Part shown: positions 1 to 9,409 of the stretch, piece after piece | Position numbering within the stretch: the first letter of the stretch is position 1 | How the letters are laid out: each line of letters opens with the position of its first letter | NCBI RefSeq assembly: GCF_039908645.1 | Contig: NZ_CP150917.1 | Coordinates: 4,413,501-4,477,500 of the forward strand | Source: Pseudomonas helvetica | GTDB lineage: Bacteria > Pseudomonadota > Gammaproteobacteria > Pseudomonadales > Pseudomonadaceae | Direction of reading: 5' to 3' | DNA length: 64,000 bases | Program-made: the position numbers and the translations under genes | The notes under the pieces: generated by a model | Seen by the model: only the letters and a program-made list of their open reading frames with translations | What the model was told of the DNA's origin: nothing | Database searches by the model: none

Positions 1-600
1 CAGGCGCACTCGCGCCTCATTCATGGCCTGCAACATCAGCCTCGATACCTGACTGACCTGATTGGCCTGCTCGATAAACTCAGCGCCCTCCTTGCCTTGC
101 GTATCCTTGAGCGCATAAGCACCATCGTCGGCAAGGCCAGCTTGCAGCACATCAAGGTTATTGGCCACGCTGGACACCGACCAACTGGCCATTTCCAGCG
201 CCAGTTCCTTGGACTGGGTCAGTTCGACGAATTCATCGAAGGCTTTGCGGTAAGCCCCCAGCGACTGCTCGACATCATTCATCACCGGAACGTTAGCTGC
301 CGACTGAGCCTTGAGTTGCGTTGCGAGGGCGACCAACGCGTCAACACCCTTGTGCAAGGCATCGACGGTTTTCGGATCACTGTGCAAGGCGTATTCCTGC
401 TCAAGCAAACGCACCTTGAGCAGGCCACTGTTGAGCGACGACATCTGCTTGAGCCCGTCGAAGCGCTGGCTGATGGTTTGCAAGGACCAGACGCCGATAG
501 CGGCCACCACGGCCGTCAACATCAGGACCAGAATAAAACCGACACCCAGTTTTTTTGCCATACCGAGGTTGGCAAAACGTCCTTGCACGGCCGAAATCAT
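1..600 (-). CDS. Methyl-accepting chemotaxis protein, N-terminal part
   Basis: Only the first 200 residues are in the window; the gene runs off the left edge. After a short basic N-terminus there is a hydrophobic segment at about residues 14-37 (GVGFILVLMLTAVVAAIG), followed by a long, Leu/Gln-rich helical periplasmic region. This is the layout of a chemoreceptor with a helical ligand-binding domain, possibly of the HBM or 4HB type. The HAMP and signalling domains would lie beyond base 1, so the assignment rests on the N-terminus alone. I chose the ATG at 600 because a GGAAGGGGG stretch lies about 9 bases upstream. An in-frame ATG at 621 would add seven residues. Confidence 0.75.
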   Translation of the reverse strand, partial: MISAVQGRFANLGMAKKLGVGFILVLMLTAVVAAIGVWSLQTISQRFDGLKQMSSLNSGLLKVRLLEQEYALHSDPKTVDALHKGVDALVALATQLKAQSAANVPVMNDVEQSLGAYRKAFDEFVELTQSKELALEMASWSVSSVANNLDVLQAGLADDGAYALKDTQGKEGAEFIEQANQVSQVSRLMLQAMNEARVRL

Positions 601-731
601 TGCTCGTAACCCCCTTCCCATACTCAATGGCAACACGACCATTTTCTGTTGTTGCAGATTCGCAATGGGGTGCACCCAAGCACAAGCCTTTGGCGCCGCG
701 ATAATGGCAAAAAGCTACGCGTGAGTCGTTT

Positions 732-2138
732 TCAGAACGGTCGAAGTCGATCCGGTAAGGCGCACGCCTGAAAAAACGCCTGTGCCCGAGGATCGTTGGC
801 ATAAGCCACATTGATACGCAGCCAATCGATGGTCTCGCCACTGGGGCTGAAGGCCGTCCTGGAGGACAGCACGATACCGAATGAGTGAGCCAGCGTGCGC
901 ACCCATGCCGATTCGTGCTCTCGTGGTCGGGCCCAAATGTACAACCCGCCCGCAGGCTTGCCGAACACCTCCCAGTCGGCGTCTTCAAGCACCAGCAATG
1001 TCGCCGCCATATCCCGCTTCAATCGCTGACGCTGGCGCTGTACCAGTTTGCGGTAGGCGCCATTGGCCAACAGACTGCTCAGCACCGACTCGCAAAACCG
1101 CGAAGCTCCCAGGCTGGTAATCATCTTCATGTCTGCCAGGCGCGCAATGATTGCAGCGCTGGCCACGACATAACCGACCCGCAGCGAACTGCTGAGGGTT
1201 TTCGAAAAGCTGCCGACATAGACCACGCTCTGACCCGCGTCCATTGCCGCCAGGCGGGTGCCGGCACTGCCCTGGAAGTCAGCGTAGACGTCATCCTCGA
1301 CGATGATTAACTCATGACGCTTGGCCAATTGCAGAATCCGTTGCGCAACGGCGGGTGCCAGGCTACTGCCGGTCGGATTGTGGAACAGGCTATTGATGAA
1401 CAACGCACGGGGATTGTTCGCGCTCAACAAGGCCTCAAGCACTTCAATGTCCGGGCCGCGAGAGGTCCTTGGTACTTCCAGCAACCTGACACCATGCAAC
1501 TTGAGCAGCTTGAACAGATTCGAATACCCCGGACTTTCGACCACCACGCAATCACCCGGCTTGAGCAGCGTCCGTACGATCAGATCAAGCCCGTGAGTAG
1601 CTCCCGTAGTGGTGAGAACCTGGTTCTCATCGACGGTAATACTCATCTGTTGCAAGCGTTTGAGGATCTGTTGGCGCAAGACCGGCAACCCGTATGAAGG
1701 GCTGTAGTTGAACAGTCCGGCCATGTCGGTACGCGAAACCTGGCGAATGGCATAACTGAGATCGTCGCTCTCGCGCCAGCTTTCGGGCAGACCACCACGC
1801 CCCAGCGGCAACATGCCCAACGGGTCGTCGACCAACCCGACACTGTTTGCGTCAGCCGCCATGGGGCCCGCTAGGTCAGCGCAACGATGGGTCGCACCCA
1901 AAGGCCCGGCAACGAAAAAACCCGAGCCATGACGCGATGCCAGCACGCCTTGGGCGACCATGCGCTCATACGCCTCGATGACACTGGACTGACTGAGCAG
2001 GTTTTCCCGGGCCAGTTGTCGAATGGACGGCAAACGCGTTCCGGGCTCAATGGCACTTTGGCGAATCCAGCCAGCGAGGGCATCAACAATTTGCTGCACG
2101 ACGGGCACCAACGCCTGCCGATCGATTCTCAATTCCAT
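732..2138 (-). CDS. MocR-family transcriptional regulator (GntR wHTH plus aminotransferase-like domain)
   Basis: A protein of 468 residues with an N-terminal GntR-type winged helix (about residues 8-78, with RLPSIRQLARENLLSQSSV and HGSGFFV) and a C-terminal fold type I aminotransferase domain. The putative PLP lysine lies in VYVGSFSKTLSS. Such proteins are PLP-sensing regulators rather than enzymes, often of amino acid, GABA or vitamin B6 genes. The start MELRIDRQ fits the family. The frame stays open upstream to 2270, but the extra sequence does not look like protein. It lies downstream of the SDR gene on the same strand with a 136-base gap. Its target cannot be told from the sequence. Confidence 0.88.
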   Translation of the reverse strand: MELRIDRQALVPVVQQIVDALAGWIRQSAIEPGTRLPSIRQLARENLLSQSSVIEAYERMVAQGVLASRHGSGFFVAGPLGATHRCADLAGPMAADANSVGLVDDPLGMLPLGRGGLPESWRESDDLSYAIRQVSRTDMAGLFNYSPSYGLPVLRQQILKRLQQMSITVDENQVLTTTGATHGLDLIVRTLLKPGDCVVVESPGYSNLFKLLKLHGVRLLEVPRTSRGPDIEVLEALLSANNPRALFINSLFHNPTGSSLAPAVAQRILQLAKRHELIIVEDDVYADFQGSAGTRLAAMDAGQSVVYVGSFSKTLSSSLRVGYVVASAAIIARLADMKMITSLGASRFCESVLSSLLANGAYRKLVQRQRQRLKRDMAATLLVLEDADWEVFGKPAGGLYIWARPREHESAWVRTLAHSFGIVLSSRTAFSPSGETIDWLRINVAYANDPRAQAFFQACALPDRLRPF

Positions 2139-2274
2139 GAGAGACCCACTCCAACTGTTTTTCTGGGGCCAGTTAAGCACAGGCGCTCGCATGAAGATGT
2201 GCGACAACGCCGCTAAAACACCCTCCTCTAACCCCTTGAAACACAATGTCCGGCGCGACGTCGCAGGCAAACCC

Positions 2275-3036
2275 TCAGAACGCCGTCACCCCGCCATCCA
2301 CCGCCAGCGAGTGCCCGGTGGTGAACGCCGCCCCATCGCTGCACAGATACAACACCGCACTGGCAATTTCCTCGACCTTGCCGATACGTCCCACCGGGTG
2401 CATGGCGGCGGCAAAATCGGCTTTCTTCGGATCGGCTTCATAGGCACGACGGAACATGTCGGTGTCGATAACCGCCGGACAGACTGCATTCACGCGAATT
2501 TTCTTCTTCGCGTATTCGATGGCTGCCGATTTGGTCAGGCCGATGACAGCGTGCTTGGACGCCGCATAAATACTCATCTTCGGCGCCGCGCCAAGCCCGG
2601 CCACCGAAGCGGTATTGACGATCGCGCCGCCACCTTGCGCCAGCATCAGCGGCAGTTGGTACTTCATGCACAACCAGACGCCCTTGACGTTGACGCCCAT
2701 GATCGCGTCGAACTCATCGAGCGTGCCTTCGGCAAGCTTGCCCTTTTCGATTTCGATCCCGGCATTGTTGAAGGCGTAGTCGAGGCGACCATAAGTGCTC
2801 ACCGCCTTCGCCATCAGATTCTGTACATCGCTCTCCAGGGTCACGTTGCACTGCACGAAAACCGCTTCGCCACCGGCAGCCCGAATCAGCTCGGCGGTAC
2901 CTTCGCCGCCAGCCACATCAAGGTCCGCGACCACCACTTTCAATCCCTCGGCAGCAAACGCCTGGGCGGTTGCGCGGCCAATACCGGCGGCAGCCCCTGT
3001 CACCAACGCAACCTTGCCGGAAAACGTCATGCTCAT
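2275..3036 (-). CDS. SDR-family NAD(P)-dependent oxidoreductase
   Basis: A 253-residue classical short-chain dehydrogenase. It has the cofactor-binding TGAAAGIGRA motif near the N-terminus, NNAG at the end of beta-4, a catalytic Ser in NTASVAG and the catalytic pair in YAASK. An acidic residue follows beta-2 (VVADLD), which suggests NAD rather than NADP preference. The C-terminal DGGVTAF is typical of the glucose dehydrogenase/FabG-like branch. The substrate is unknown. It diverges from the zinc-free MDR reductase gene across a 232-base gap, and a MocR regulator gene follows on the same strand. Confidence 0.9.
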   Translation of the reverse strand: MSMTFSGKVALVTGAAAGIGRATAQAFAAEGLKVVVADLDVAGGEGTAELIRAAGGEAVFVQCNVTLESDVQNLMAKAVSTYGRLDYAFNNAGIEIEKGKLAEGTLDEFDAIMGVNVKGVWLCMKYQLPLMLAQGGGAIVNTASVAGLGAAPKMSIYAASKHAVIGLTKSAAIEYAKKKIRVNAVCPAVIDTDMFRRAYEADPKKADFAAAMHPVGRIGKVEEIASAVLYLCSDGAAFTTGHSLAVDGGVTAF

Positions 3037-3268
3037 TGTTAGGTCCTCGAAAGATGTGGGTGATCTCGTTTTCGCAGTCTAAGCACCCTGCCCCGTCACG
3101 CGGCAGCACTATCAGAGGGCCGGTTGATTGCTTATGAGTTGCGGTGATGAAGATCCCCGCCCGACTATCACTCCTTTGGATCGGACTGTATTCGCTGCGT
3201 CAGCAAACCTTGCGACAACCGCCATGAGGGTCTATCAATCAGACTTCATTCAACCTTGAGTGCCCGCC

Positions 3269-4273
3269 ATGACTGCCCAGATCAACCGTCAATTCCTGCT
3301 CGCCAAACGCCCGGTGGGAGCTGCGACCCGCGAGACCTTTACCTATCAACAAGTCCCTGTCGGCGAGCCTGCGGCGGGCCAGATCCTGGTCAAGAACGAG
3401 TACCTGTCGCTGGACCCGGCCATGCGTGGCTGGATGAACGAAGGCAAGTCCTACATCCCGCCTGTGGGCATCGGCGAAGTCATGCGCGCCCTCGGCGTGG
3501 GCAAGGTGATTGCCTCGAACAACCCGGGCTTTGCCGTGGGCGATTACGTCAACGGTGCGCTGGGCGTGCAGGATTACTTCCTTGGGGAGCCTCGAGGTTT
3601 CTATAAGGTCGATCCGAAACTGGCGCCATTGCCGCGTTATTTGTCAGCACTGGGCATGACCGGCATGACCGCTTACTTCGCGCTGCTCGACGTCGGCGCG
3701 CCGAAGGCCGGGGAGACCGTGGTGCTGTCGGGTGCAGCCGGCGCGGTAGGCAGCATTGCCGGGCAGATTGCCAAGATCAAAGGCTGCCGCGTGGTGGGCA
3801 TCGCCGGCGGCGCGGACAAGTGCAAGTTCCTGATTGACGAGTTGGGCTTCGACGGCGCCATCGACTACAAGCACGAAGACGTGGTTGCCGGCCTCAAGCG
3901 CGAATGCCCGAAAGGCGTAGACGTGTATTTCGATAACGTCGGCGGAGATATTCTCGACGCCGTGCTCAGCCGCCTGAACATGAAGGCCCGCGTGGTGATC
4001 TGCGGCGCCATCAGCCAGTACAACAACAAGGAAGCGGTCAAAGGCCCGGCCAATTATCTATCGCTGCTGGTCAACCGTGCGCGGATGGAAGGCTTTGTGG
4101 TGATGGATTACGCCGCGCAGTTCGCTGCTGCGGGACAGGAAATGGCCGGGTGGATGGCCAAGGGGCAGCTCAAGAGCAAGGAAGACATCGTCGAAGGGCT
4201 GGAGACATTCCCGGAAACGCTGATGAAGCTGTTCAGCGGTGAGAATTTTGGGAAGCTGGTGTTGAAGGTGTAG
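3269..4273 (+). CDS. NADP-dependent oxidoreductase, zinc-free MDR family (CurA/leukotriene B4 dehydrogenase-like)
   Basis: A 334-residue medium-chain reductase. The N-terminal part carries SLDPAMRGWMNE, typical of the prostaglandin/leukotriene reductase branch. A Rossmann glycine motif, SGAAGAVGSIAGQIAK, lies near residue 155, and YFDNVGGDILD follows. Zinc-ligand cysteines are absent, which fits the double-bond reductase subgroup. It probably reduces alpha,beta-unsaturated carbonyls with NADPH; the substrate is not known. The ATG at 3269 is used. An in-frame GTG at 3260 would add three residues, and no strong ribosome site separates the two. A REP pair follows the stop codon. Confidence 0.88.
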   Translation: MTAQINRQFLLAKRPVGAATRETFTYQQVPVGEPAAGQILVKNEYLSLDPAMRGWMNEGKSYIPPVGIGEVMRALGVGKVIASNNPGFAVGDYVNGALGVQDYFLGEPRGFYKVDPKLAPLPRYLSALGMTGMTAYFALLDVGAPKAGETVVLSGAAGAVGSIAGQIAKIKGCRVVGIAGGADKCKFLIDELGFDGAIDYKHEDVVAGLKRECPKGVDVYFDNVGGDILDAVLSRLNMKARVVICGAISQYNNKEAVKGPANYLSLLVNRARMEGFVVMDYAAQFAAAGQEMAGWMAKGQLKSKEDIVEGLETFPETLMKLFSGENFGKLVLKV

Positions 4274-4282
4274 CCCAATAGC

Positions 4283-4373
4283 ATCGCGGGCAAGCCTTGC
4301 TCCTACAGGTCATCTGTCGGTCGCATCATCCGCGTACGACATCAATACTGTAGGAGCAAAGCTTGCCCGCGAT
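4283..4373. repeat. REPIN: inverted pair of REP sequences (GTAGGAGC family)
   Basis: Two 26-base arms, 4283-4308 and 4348-4373, are near-perfect inverted copies of ATCGCGGGCAAGCC..CTCCTACAG. They lie between the convergent ends of the MDR gene and pyrF. This is the common REP type of fluorescent pseudomonads, and copies recur at 31201, 48531, 60635 and 61642. Confidence 0.9.
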
Positions 4374-4392
4374 TGGTTTTACCGGGCTGCGC

Positions 4393-5091
4393 TTAAGCCA
4401 GTTCAGCCACGACGTCGGCCAAGGCTTTCGCTGGATCGGCTGCCTGGCTGATCGGACGGCCAATCACCAGATAGTCAGAACCGGCATCCAGTGCCTGGCG
4501 CGGTGTCAGGATGCGACGCTGATCGTCCTGGGCACTGCCCGCCGGGCGGATCCCCGGCGTCACCAGTTGCAGCGACGGATGCGCCGCTTTCAACGCCGAG
4601 GCCTCGAGCGCCGAACACACCAGGCCATCCATCCCGGCTTTTTCTGCCAGTGCCGCCAGACGCAATACCTGCTCCTGTGGCTCGATGTCCAGGCCAATCC
4701 CGGCCAGATCCTCACGCTCCATGCTGGTCAGCACGGTCACGCCGATCAACAGTGGTTTTGGACCGCTGCGCTGGTCGAGTACCTCGCGACAGGCCGCCAT
4801 CATGCGCAGGCCGCCGGAGCAATGCACGTTGACCATCCACACGCCCATTTCCGCAGCCGCCTTGACGGCCATCGCGGTGGTGTTCGGAATGTCATGGAAT
4901 TTAAGGTCGAGAAACACCTCGAAGCCCTTGTCACGCAAGGTCCCGACGATTTCCGAAGCGCAGCTGGTGAACAGTTCCTTACCGACTTTGACCCGGCACA
5001 GTTTCGGGTCCAACTGGTCGGCCAGCTTCAGTGCGGCGTCACGGGTAGGGAAATCCAGGGCGACGATGATAGGAGTCTGGCAGGCGGACAT
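4393..5091 (-). CDS. pyrF: Orotidine 5'-phosphate decarboxylase
   Basis: A 232-residue TIM-barrel enzyme that converts OMP to UMP, the last step of de novo pyrimidine synthesis. It starts [15 protein letters not shown]. The catalytic Asp/Lys signature is [12 protein letters not shown], and the C-terminal phosphate-binding part reads [18 protein letters not shown]. Length and motifs are standard. The frame is open upstream to 5241, but the ATG at 5091 gives the family-typical N-terminus. It diverges from the response regulator gene. Confidence 0.96.
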   Translation of the reverse strand: MSACQTPIIVALDFPTRDAALKLADQLDPKLCRVKVGKELFTSCASEIVGTLRDKGFEVFLDLKFHDIPNTTAMAVKAAAEMGVWMVNVHCSGGLRMMAACREVLDQRSGPKPLLIGVTVLTSMEREDLAGIGLDIEPQEQVLRLAALAEKAGMDGLVCSALEASALKAAHPSLQLVTPGIRPAGSAQDDQRRILTPRQALDAGSDYLVIGRPISQAADPAKALADVVAELA

Positions 5092-5385
5092 GAGTGGGCT
5101 CTCAGGCAAGTCGAAATCGGCGCGCATTGTAGCGGAACGCGAGCCCGTCCGGGACCCGATGATCGGTAAATCATCTTCAACAGTGCCGGTTGGTGGATGA
5201 TAAGCCCTGCACGCCTGGCAATTGTGTCGAAACAGATACACTCACGACACGCCCTCAACACCGCCCAAGGCTACCCTCGCCAACCGCAAGACTTCCTACA
5301 GCACTTCCCGCCTCACGGCCGGACGCCTTATGCTGAAGCCACAACCTCGCAGCCCATCTTTTGTGGTTGGCAGCCTCTCTGGCAG

Positions 5386-6162
5386 ATGAACGTACGCATG
5401 CAAAATAGCCCTGCTCCTCTGAACGATGATCAAAAAGCCCCCGCAGCCGGCGAAGACAAACGCTGGAACACCCGCGCGCTGATCGTTGACGATGACGTTC
5501 CGATCCGCGAACTGCTGATCGACTACCTGGCCCGCTTCAACATCCACGCCAGCGGCGTTACCGACGGTGCCGCCATGCGCCTGGCGCTGCAAGCGGAGCA
5601 TTACGACGTGGTGGTGCTGGACCTGATGCTGCCCGGCGAAGACGGTCTGTCGCTGTGCCGCTGGCTGCGCGCCGAATCGGACATCCCGATCCTGATGCTC
5701 ACCGCCCGCTGCGAACCCACCGACCGCATCATCGGCCTGGAACTGGGGGCCGACGATTACATGGCCAAGCCGTTCGAGCCACGAGAGCTGGTCGCGCGGA
5801 TTCAAACCATCCTGCGCCGCGTGCGCGATGACCGTGCCGAACAACGCGCCAACATTCGCTTCGACAACTGGCGCCTCAATAGCGTGCTGCGTCAGTTGAT
5901 CTCCGTCGATGGCCTGGTGGTGCCGCTGTCGAACGCCGAATTCCGCTTGCTCTGGGTATTCATCGAACGCCCGCGACGAGTGCTCAGCCGCGAGCAATTA
6001 CTGGATGCCGCTCGTGGACGCTCGATCGAAGCGTTCGATCGCAGTATCGATCTGCTGGTCTCGCGCCTGCGACAAAAGCTCGGTGACGATCCCAAATCAC
6101 CCCAGTTGATCAAAACCGTTCGCGGCGAAGGTTACCTGTTCGACGCCCGAGACATCGGCTGA
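5386..6162 (+). CDS. OmpR-family response regulator
   Basis: A 258-residue two-component regulator. The receiver domain has acidic residues in LIVDDDVP, a phosphoacceptor Asp79 in VLDLMLPGEDG and a switch lysine in DDYMAKPFEPREL. A C-terminal OmpR/PhoB winged helix follows (about residues 160-255, ending SRLRQKLGDDPKSPQLIKTVRGEGYLF). Its stop codon overlaps the start of the histidine kinase by one base (TGATG), so the two form a coupled pair. Candidate starts are ATG 5386 and ATG 5398; neither has a clear Shine-Dalgarno site. The stimulus and regulon are unknown. Confidence 0.92.
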   Translation: MNVRMQNSPAPLNDDQKAPAAGEDKRWNTRALIVDDDVPIRELLIDYLARFNIHASGVTDGAAMRLALQAEHYDVVVLDLMLPGEDGLSLCRWLRAESDIPILMLTARCEPTDRIIGLELGADDYMAKPFEPRELVARIQTILRRVRDDRAEQRANIRFDNWRLNSVLRQLISVDGLVVPLSNAEFRLLWVFIERPRRVLSREQLLDAARGRSIEAFDRSIDLLVSRLRQKLGDDPKSPQLIKTVRGEGYLFDARDIG

Positions 6163-7202
6163 TGCGTGCGCGCTTCGATACGCTGTTCGGCCGCCTGTTT
6201 GGCGTGTTGTTGCTGGCGATTATCCTGGCGCACCTTCTGGCGTTCTTCTGGTTTCACCATTACGGCCATCCCCCGCCCCCGCCACCGCCGGAGTTTTCCG
6301 CCGGGTTCAATGGGCAGCCGCCACCGCCCTTCAAACACAGACCACCGCGGCCCTGGTTTGGCGGCCCGATCGTACCGCTGACCTTTCAGCTCATCTCGTT
6401 GGTAATCGCCGCCTGGTACGGCGCAAAACTGCTGTCCCGGCCGATTCAACGCTTGAGCGCGGCCGCCGAGAGCCTCAGCGAAAACCTCGACAGCCCACCG
6501 CTTGATGAGTCCGGCCCCCGAGAATCACGGCAGGCGGCGCACACTTTCAACCTGATGCAGAAGCGTATCCGTGAGCAGGTGCAGCAGCGCTCGCGGATGC
6601 TCGGTGCCGTCTCCCATGACCTGCGTACGCCACTGTCGCGACTCAAATTGCGCCTGGAGCAGATCGACGACATCAAGCTGCAAGGGCAGATGCGGCAAGA
6701 CCTCGACGACATGATTCGCATGCTCGATGCGACCCTCAGCTACCTGCACGAACAACGTACCAGCGAAGCCCTGCAGTGGATGGACGTGCAGGCGCTGATC
6801 GAATCACTCTGCGAAAACGCCCAGGATCAAGGCGCTGACGTGCAGGCCAGTGGGCACTGCGCACCGTTGCAGGTTCAACCGATGGCCCTGCGGTCGTGCA
6901 TCAACAACTTGCTGGACAATGCCTTGCGGTACGCCGGCCAGGCTCTGATCACCCTTGAAGACAGCCGTGAACAGTTGATCATTCGAGTGATCGACCATGG
7001 CCCGGGGATCAACGCCGACAAACGCGAAGCCGTGTTCGAGCCGTTCTTTCGCCTGGAAGGTTCACGCAATCGCAACTCTGGCGGCATTGGACTGGGCATG
7101 ACCATCGCCCGCGAAGCTGCTCAACGGCTGGGCGGAGCATTAAGCCTGGAAGAAACCCCAGGCGGCGGCCTGACTGCCGTGGTCTGCCTGCCACGGGTCT
7201 GA
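6162..7202 (+). CDS. Sensor histidine kinase with a short His/Pro-rich periplasmic loop
   Basis: A 346-residue membrane kinase, partner of the upstream regulator. TM1 is about residues 13-31 and TM2 about 69-89. Between them is a short loop of about 37 residues rich in His and Pro (HHYGH followed by seven prolines, then a second PPPP run). A HAMP region (about 89-142) leads to the HisKA dimerisation domain with phospho-His152 in AVSHDLRTPLSRL. The ATPase domain carries NNLLDNALRY, DHGPGI and GGIGLGM. The loop is too small for a PAS or Cache sensor. Direct metal or pH sensing is an inference from the histidines only. Confidence 0.93.
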   Translation: MRARFDTLFGRLFGVLLLAIILAHLLAFFWFHHYGHPPPPPPPEFSAGFNGQPPPPFKHRPPRPWFGGPIVPLTFQLISLVIAAWYGAKLLSRPIQRLSAAAESLSENLDSPPLDESGPRESRQAAHTFNLMQKRIREQVQQRSRMLGAVSHDLRTPLSRLKLRLEQIDDIKLQGQMRQDLDDMIRMLDATLSYLHEQRTSEALQWMDVQALIESLCENAQDQGADVQASGHCAPLQVQPMALRSCINNLLDNALRYAGQALITLEDSREQLIIRVIDHGPGINADKREAVFEPFFRLEGSRNRNSGGIGLGMTIAREAAQRLGGALSLEETPGGGLTAVVCLPRV

Positions 7203-7313
7203 ACAGACTCTGTGTGCTGATTCGTACAAATTCCACATACCCACGACAACTGCTCCCCCGAGGCTGCATGGGCCGGTGCCTTCACCGGTTTTATCCATCC
7301 AGGGAGTGAGCCC

Positions 7314-8102
7314 ATGATCGGCAGCGTCAGCAGTAACTCCAGCTATACCAGCGCCACCAGTGCGGCCTATACCGCCCGACTCCAGCAGCGTCAGAAAGAG
7401 TTGTTTGCCAAGCTCGACACCAATGGCGACGGAACCGTTTCCAAGGATGAGCTGAACAGCGCCCTGGCGAAGAAAAGCGACAGCCGCGCACTGAACAGCC
7501 TGAGCCAGCAATTCAGCAGCCTGGACAGCGATAACAGTGGAGGTCTGAGCAGCCAGGAAATGGCCGCCATGACGCCATCGTCCTGCCAAGCCCATAATGA
7601 TCAGCCGCCCAGCACCGAACTGGCCGACAGCATGCTCAGCCTTCTGGACAGCAACAGTAATGGCAGCATCAGCAGCGATGAGCTGAGCGCAGGCCTGACG
7701 AAAGCCGGCAGTACTGCCGACAGCAAGAGCCTGTTTGCGGCGCTGGACACGAACAACGACGGGAGCGTGAGCAAGGACGAGCTGGTTGCCGCCCTCACGC
7801 CGCCTCAGCCGCCACAACAACTGTCCAGCCAGTCCCTGTTTGGCCAGCTCGACACGAATGGTGATGGCAGCATCAGCAGCAGCGAACTGAGTAGCGCCCT
7901 GGCCGCAACCTCGTCCACCAGCAGCACCGACAATGGTGCGGCCCTGCTGAAGATGCTCGACACGGACAACAGCCAGAACAGCGGCGCCATCGATCAAGGC
8001 GCAGTAGCCGAGGCGCTGAGCAAATTGATCGTCAGCATGAACCAGCAGTACTCGCAGGCCAATACCCTGAACTCAAGCAAAAACCTGAGCGCCGCAGCCT
8101 GA
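7314..8102 (+). CDS. Multi-EF-hand calcium-binding protein (XopAW-like)
   Basis: A 262-residue, Ser-rich, acidic protein with at least five canonical EF-hand loops, starting at Asp35 (DTNGDGTVSKDE), Asp71, Asp112, Asp145 and Asp180. A sixth, degenerate loop (DTDNSQNSGAID) lies near residue 220. There is no signal peptide, lipobox or membrane segment; the N-terminus MIGSVSSNSSYTSATS is Ser/Thr-rich. Similar proteins are often called XopAW-family calcium-binding effectors after a Xanthomonas type III effector. Export is not shown here, and no secretion genes are nearby. GGGAGTGAG precedes the ATG. It follows the sensor kinase gene by 111 bases. Confidence 0.85.
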   Translation: MIGSVSSNSSYTSATSAAYTARLQQRQKELFAKLDTNGDGTVSKDELNSALAKKSDSRALNSLSQQFSSLDSDNSGGLSSQEMAAMTPSSCQAHNDQPPSTELADSMLSLLDSNSNGSISSDELSAGLTKAGSTADSKSLFAALDTNNDGSVSKDELVAALTPPQPPQQLSSQSLFGQLDTNGDGSISSSELSSALAATSSTSSTDNGAALLKMLDTDNSQNSGAIDQGAVAEALSKLIVSMNQQYSQANTLNSSKNLSAAA

Positions 8103-8120
8103 GGCTATTGAACTCATAAC

Positions 8121-8230
8121 CTGTGGCGAGGGAGCTTGCTCCCGCTGGACTGCGTAGCAGTCCCATTTTTAGGGCCGCTTCGCGCCCCAGCGGGACGGTG
8201 CGGCGTTCCGACAAGCTCCCTCGCCACAGG
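8121..8230. repeat. REPIN: inverted pair (TGTGGCGAGGG family)
   Basis: The arms CTGTGGCGAGGGAGCTTG (from 8121) and CAAGCTCCCTCGCCACAG (to 8229) form an inverted pair. GC-rich sub-repeats fill the centre. It lies between the convergent ends of the EF-hand gene and the AI-2E permease gene. The same family recurs at 12735 and 51416. Confidence 0.9.
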
Positions 8231-8285
8231 TTCAGTATTCGGCTTAACTGATCGGCATTAGGGCAGGCCCCCTCACCACAATTGA

Positions 8286-9338
8286 TCAACGCTTTTCTTC
8301 AACCCGCCCCTGACTGTTACTCCAGTCGATCAACAGGCTGTACGCCACGGCCAACAAGGTCGGACCGATGAACAAGCCGATAAAGCCAAAGGCGATCAAC
8401 CCGCCAAACACCCCAAGCAGCACGATCACCAACGGCAAGTTGCCGCCACGGCTGATCAGGTAGGGCTTGAGCACGTTATCGACGCCGCTGATGATAAACG
8501 TGCCCCAAATGCCGAGGAACACCGCCATACCGTACTCGCCCTTCCAGGCCAGCCAGGCAGTCGCCGGAATCCACACCAACGGCGGGCCCATGGGGATCAG
8601 ACTGAGCAGGAAGGTGACGATACTCAGCACCAGTGCGCCCGGAATACCGGCAATCAGGAAGCCGATCAGCGCCAGGATCGCCTGGGCGGCGGCAGTGCCG
8701 ATGACCCCGTTGACCACCCGCTGCACCGTTCCGGCGACCAGCTCGATGTAATAACCGGCACGCTCGCCGATCAGCCGTTCCAGCAGACGGTGAGCAAACA
8801 TCGCCAACCGTGGGCCGTCGCGATAGAAAAAGAACACGAAAACGATGCTCAAGGTCAGCTCGAGAATCCCTCCGCCGATCTGCGCACTGCGCGCCAGCAA
8901 CCAGTTGCCGACTTGTCCCAGATAGGGTTTGACCGCCAACAACAACGCCGCGCCTTGCTGATCAAGGCTGTTCCAGAGCCCAACCAGCCGCTCGCCAACC
9001 AGCGGAATCCCGGCCAGCCACACCGGGGCCGCCGGCAAGCCGTCAACCTGAACGTCCTTGATGAACACCGTGGCATCGCGTACATGATCGGCCAGGTTAA
9101 AACCGAGCCACACCAACGGCACCGCCACCAGCACCATCCAGCCCAGCGTCAGCAACGCCGCCGCGAGGGATTCGTGACCATTGAGCCAGCGAGTCAGCAA
9201 GCGCATCAGCGGCCAACTGGCGAACGCCAGCACCGCGCCCCAGAACAGCGCCGACCAAAAGGGCGCCATCACCCAGAAGCTGGCACCGAACAACACCAGG
9301 AGCAGGATCTGCACCAACAGGCGATCGTTATTGATCAT
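8286..9338 (-). CDS. AI-2E family transporter (PerM-like membrane protein)
   Basis: A 350-residue inner-membrane protein with about eight hydrophobic segments, beginning RLLVQILLLVLFGASFWVMAPF. The C-terminal half carries IPMGPPLVWIPATAW and ISGVDNVLKPYLIS, hallmarks of the PerM/YdiK/TqsA family. Members export small molecules or ions; TqsA handles autoinducer-2, but most relatives have no defined substrate. I used the ATG at 9338; a TTG at 9350 would add four residues. The gene may share a transcript with the DUF4892 gene 71 bases upstream. Confidence 0.9.
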   Translation of the reverse strand: MINNDRLLVQILLLVLFGASFWVMAPFWSALFWGAVLAFASWPLMRLLTRWLNGHESLAAALLTLGWMVLVAVPLVWLGFNLADHVRDATVFIKDVQVDGLPAAPVWLAGIPLVGERLVGLWNSLDQQGAALLLAVKPYLGQVGNWLLARSAQIGGGILELTLSIVFVFFFYRDGPRLAMFAHRLLERLIGERAGYYIELVAGTVQRVVNGVIGTAAAQAILALIGFLIAGIPGALVLSIVTFLLSLIPMGPPLVWIPATAWLAWKGEYGMAVFLGIWGTFIISGVDNVLKPYLISRGGNLPLVIVLLGVFGGLIAFGFIGLFIGPTLLAVAYSLLIDWSNSQGRVEEKR

Positions 9339-9409
9339 GAAAAATCTCAAGCAAGGTCAATCAACAAAGAGTAGGCGAACGGCCAATGGCACGTTCGCCG
9401 AGGGAAAAA

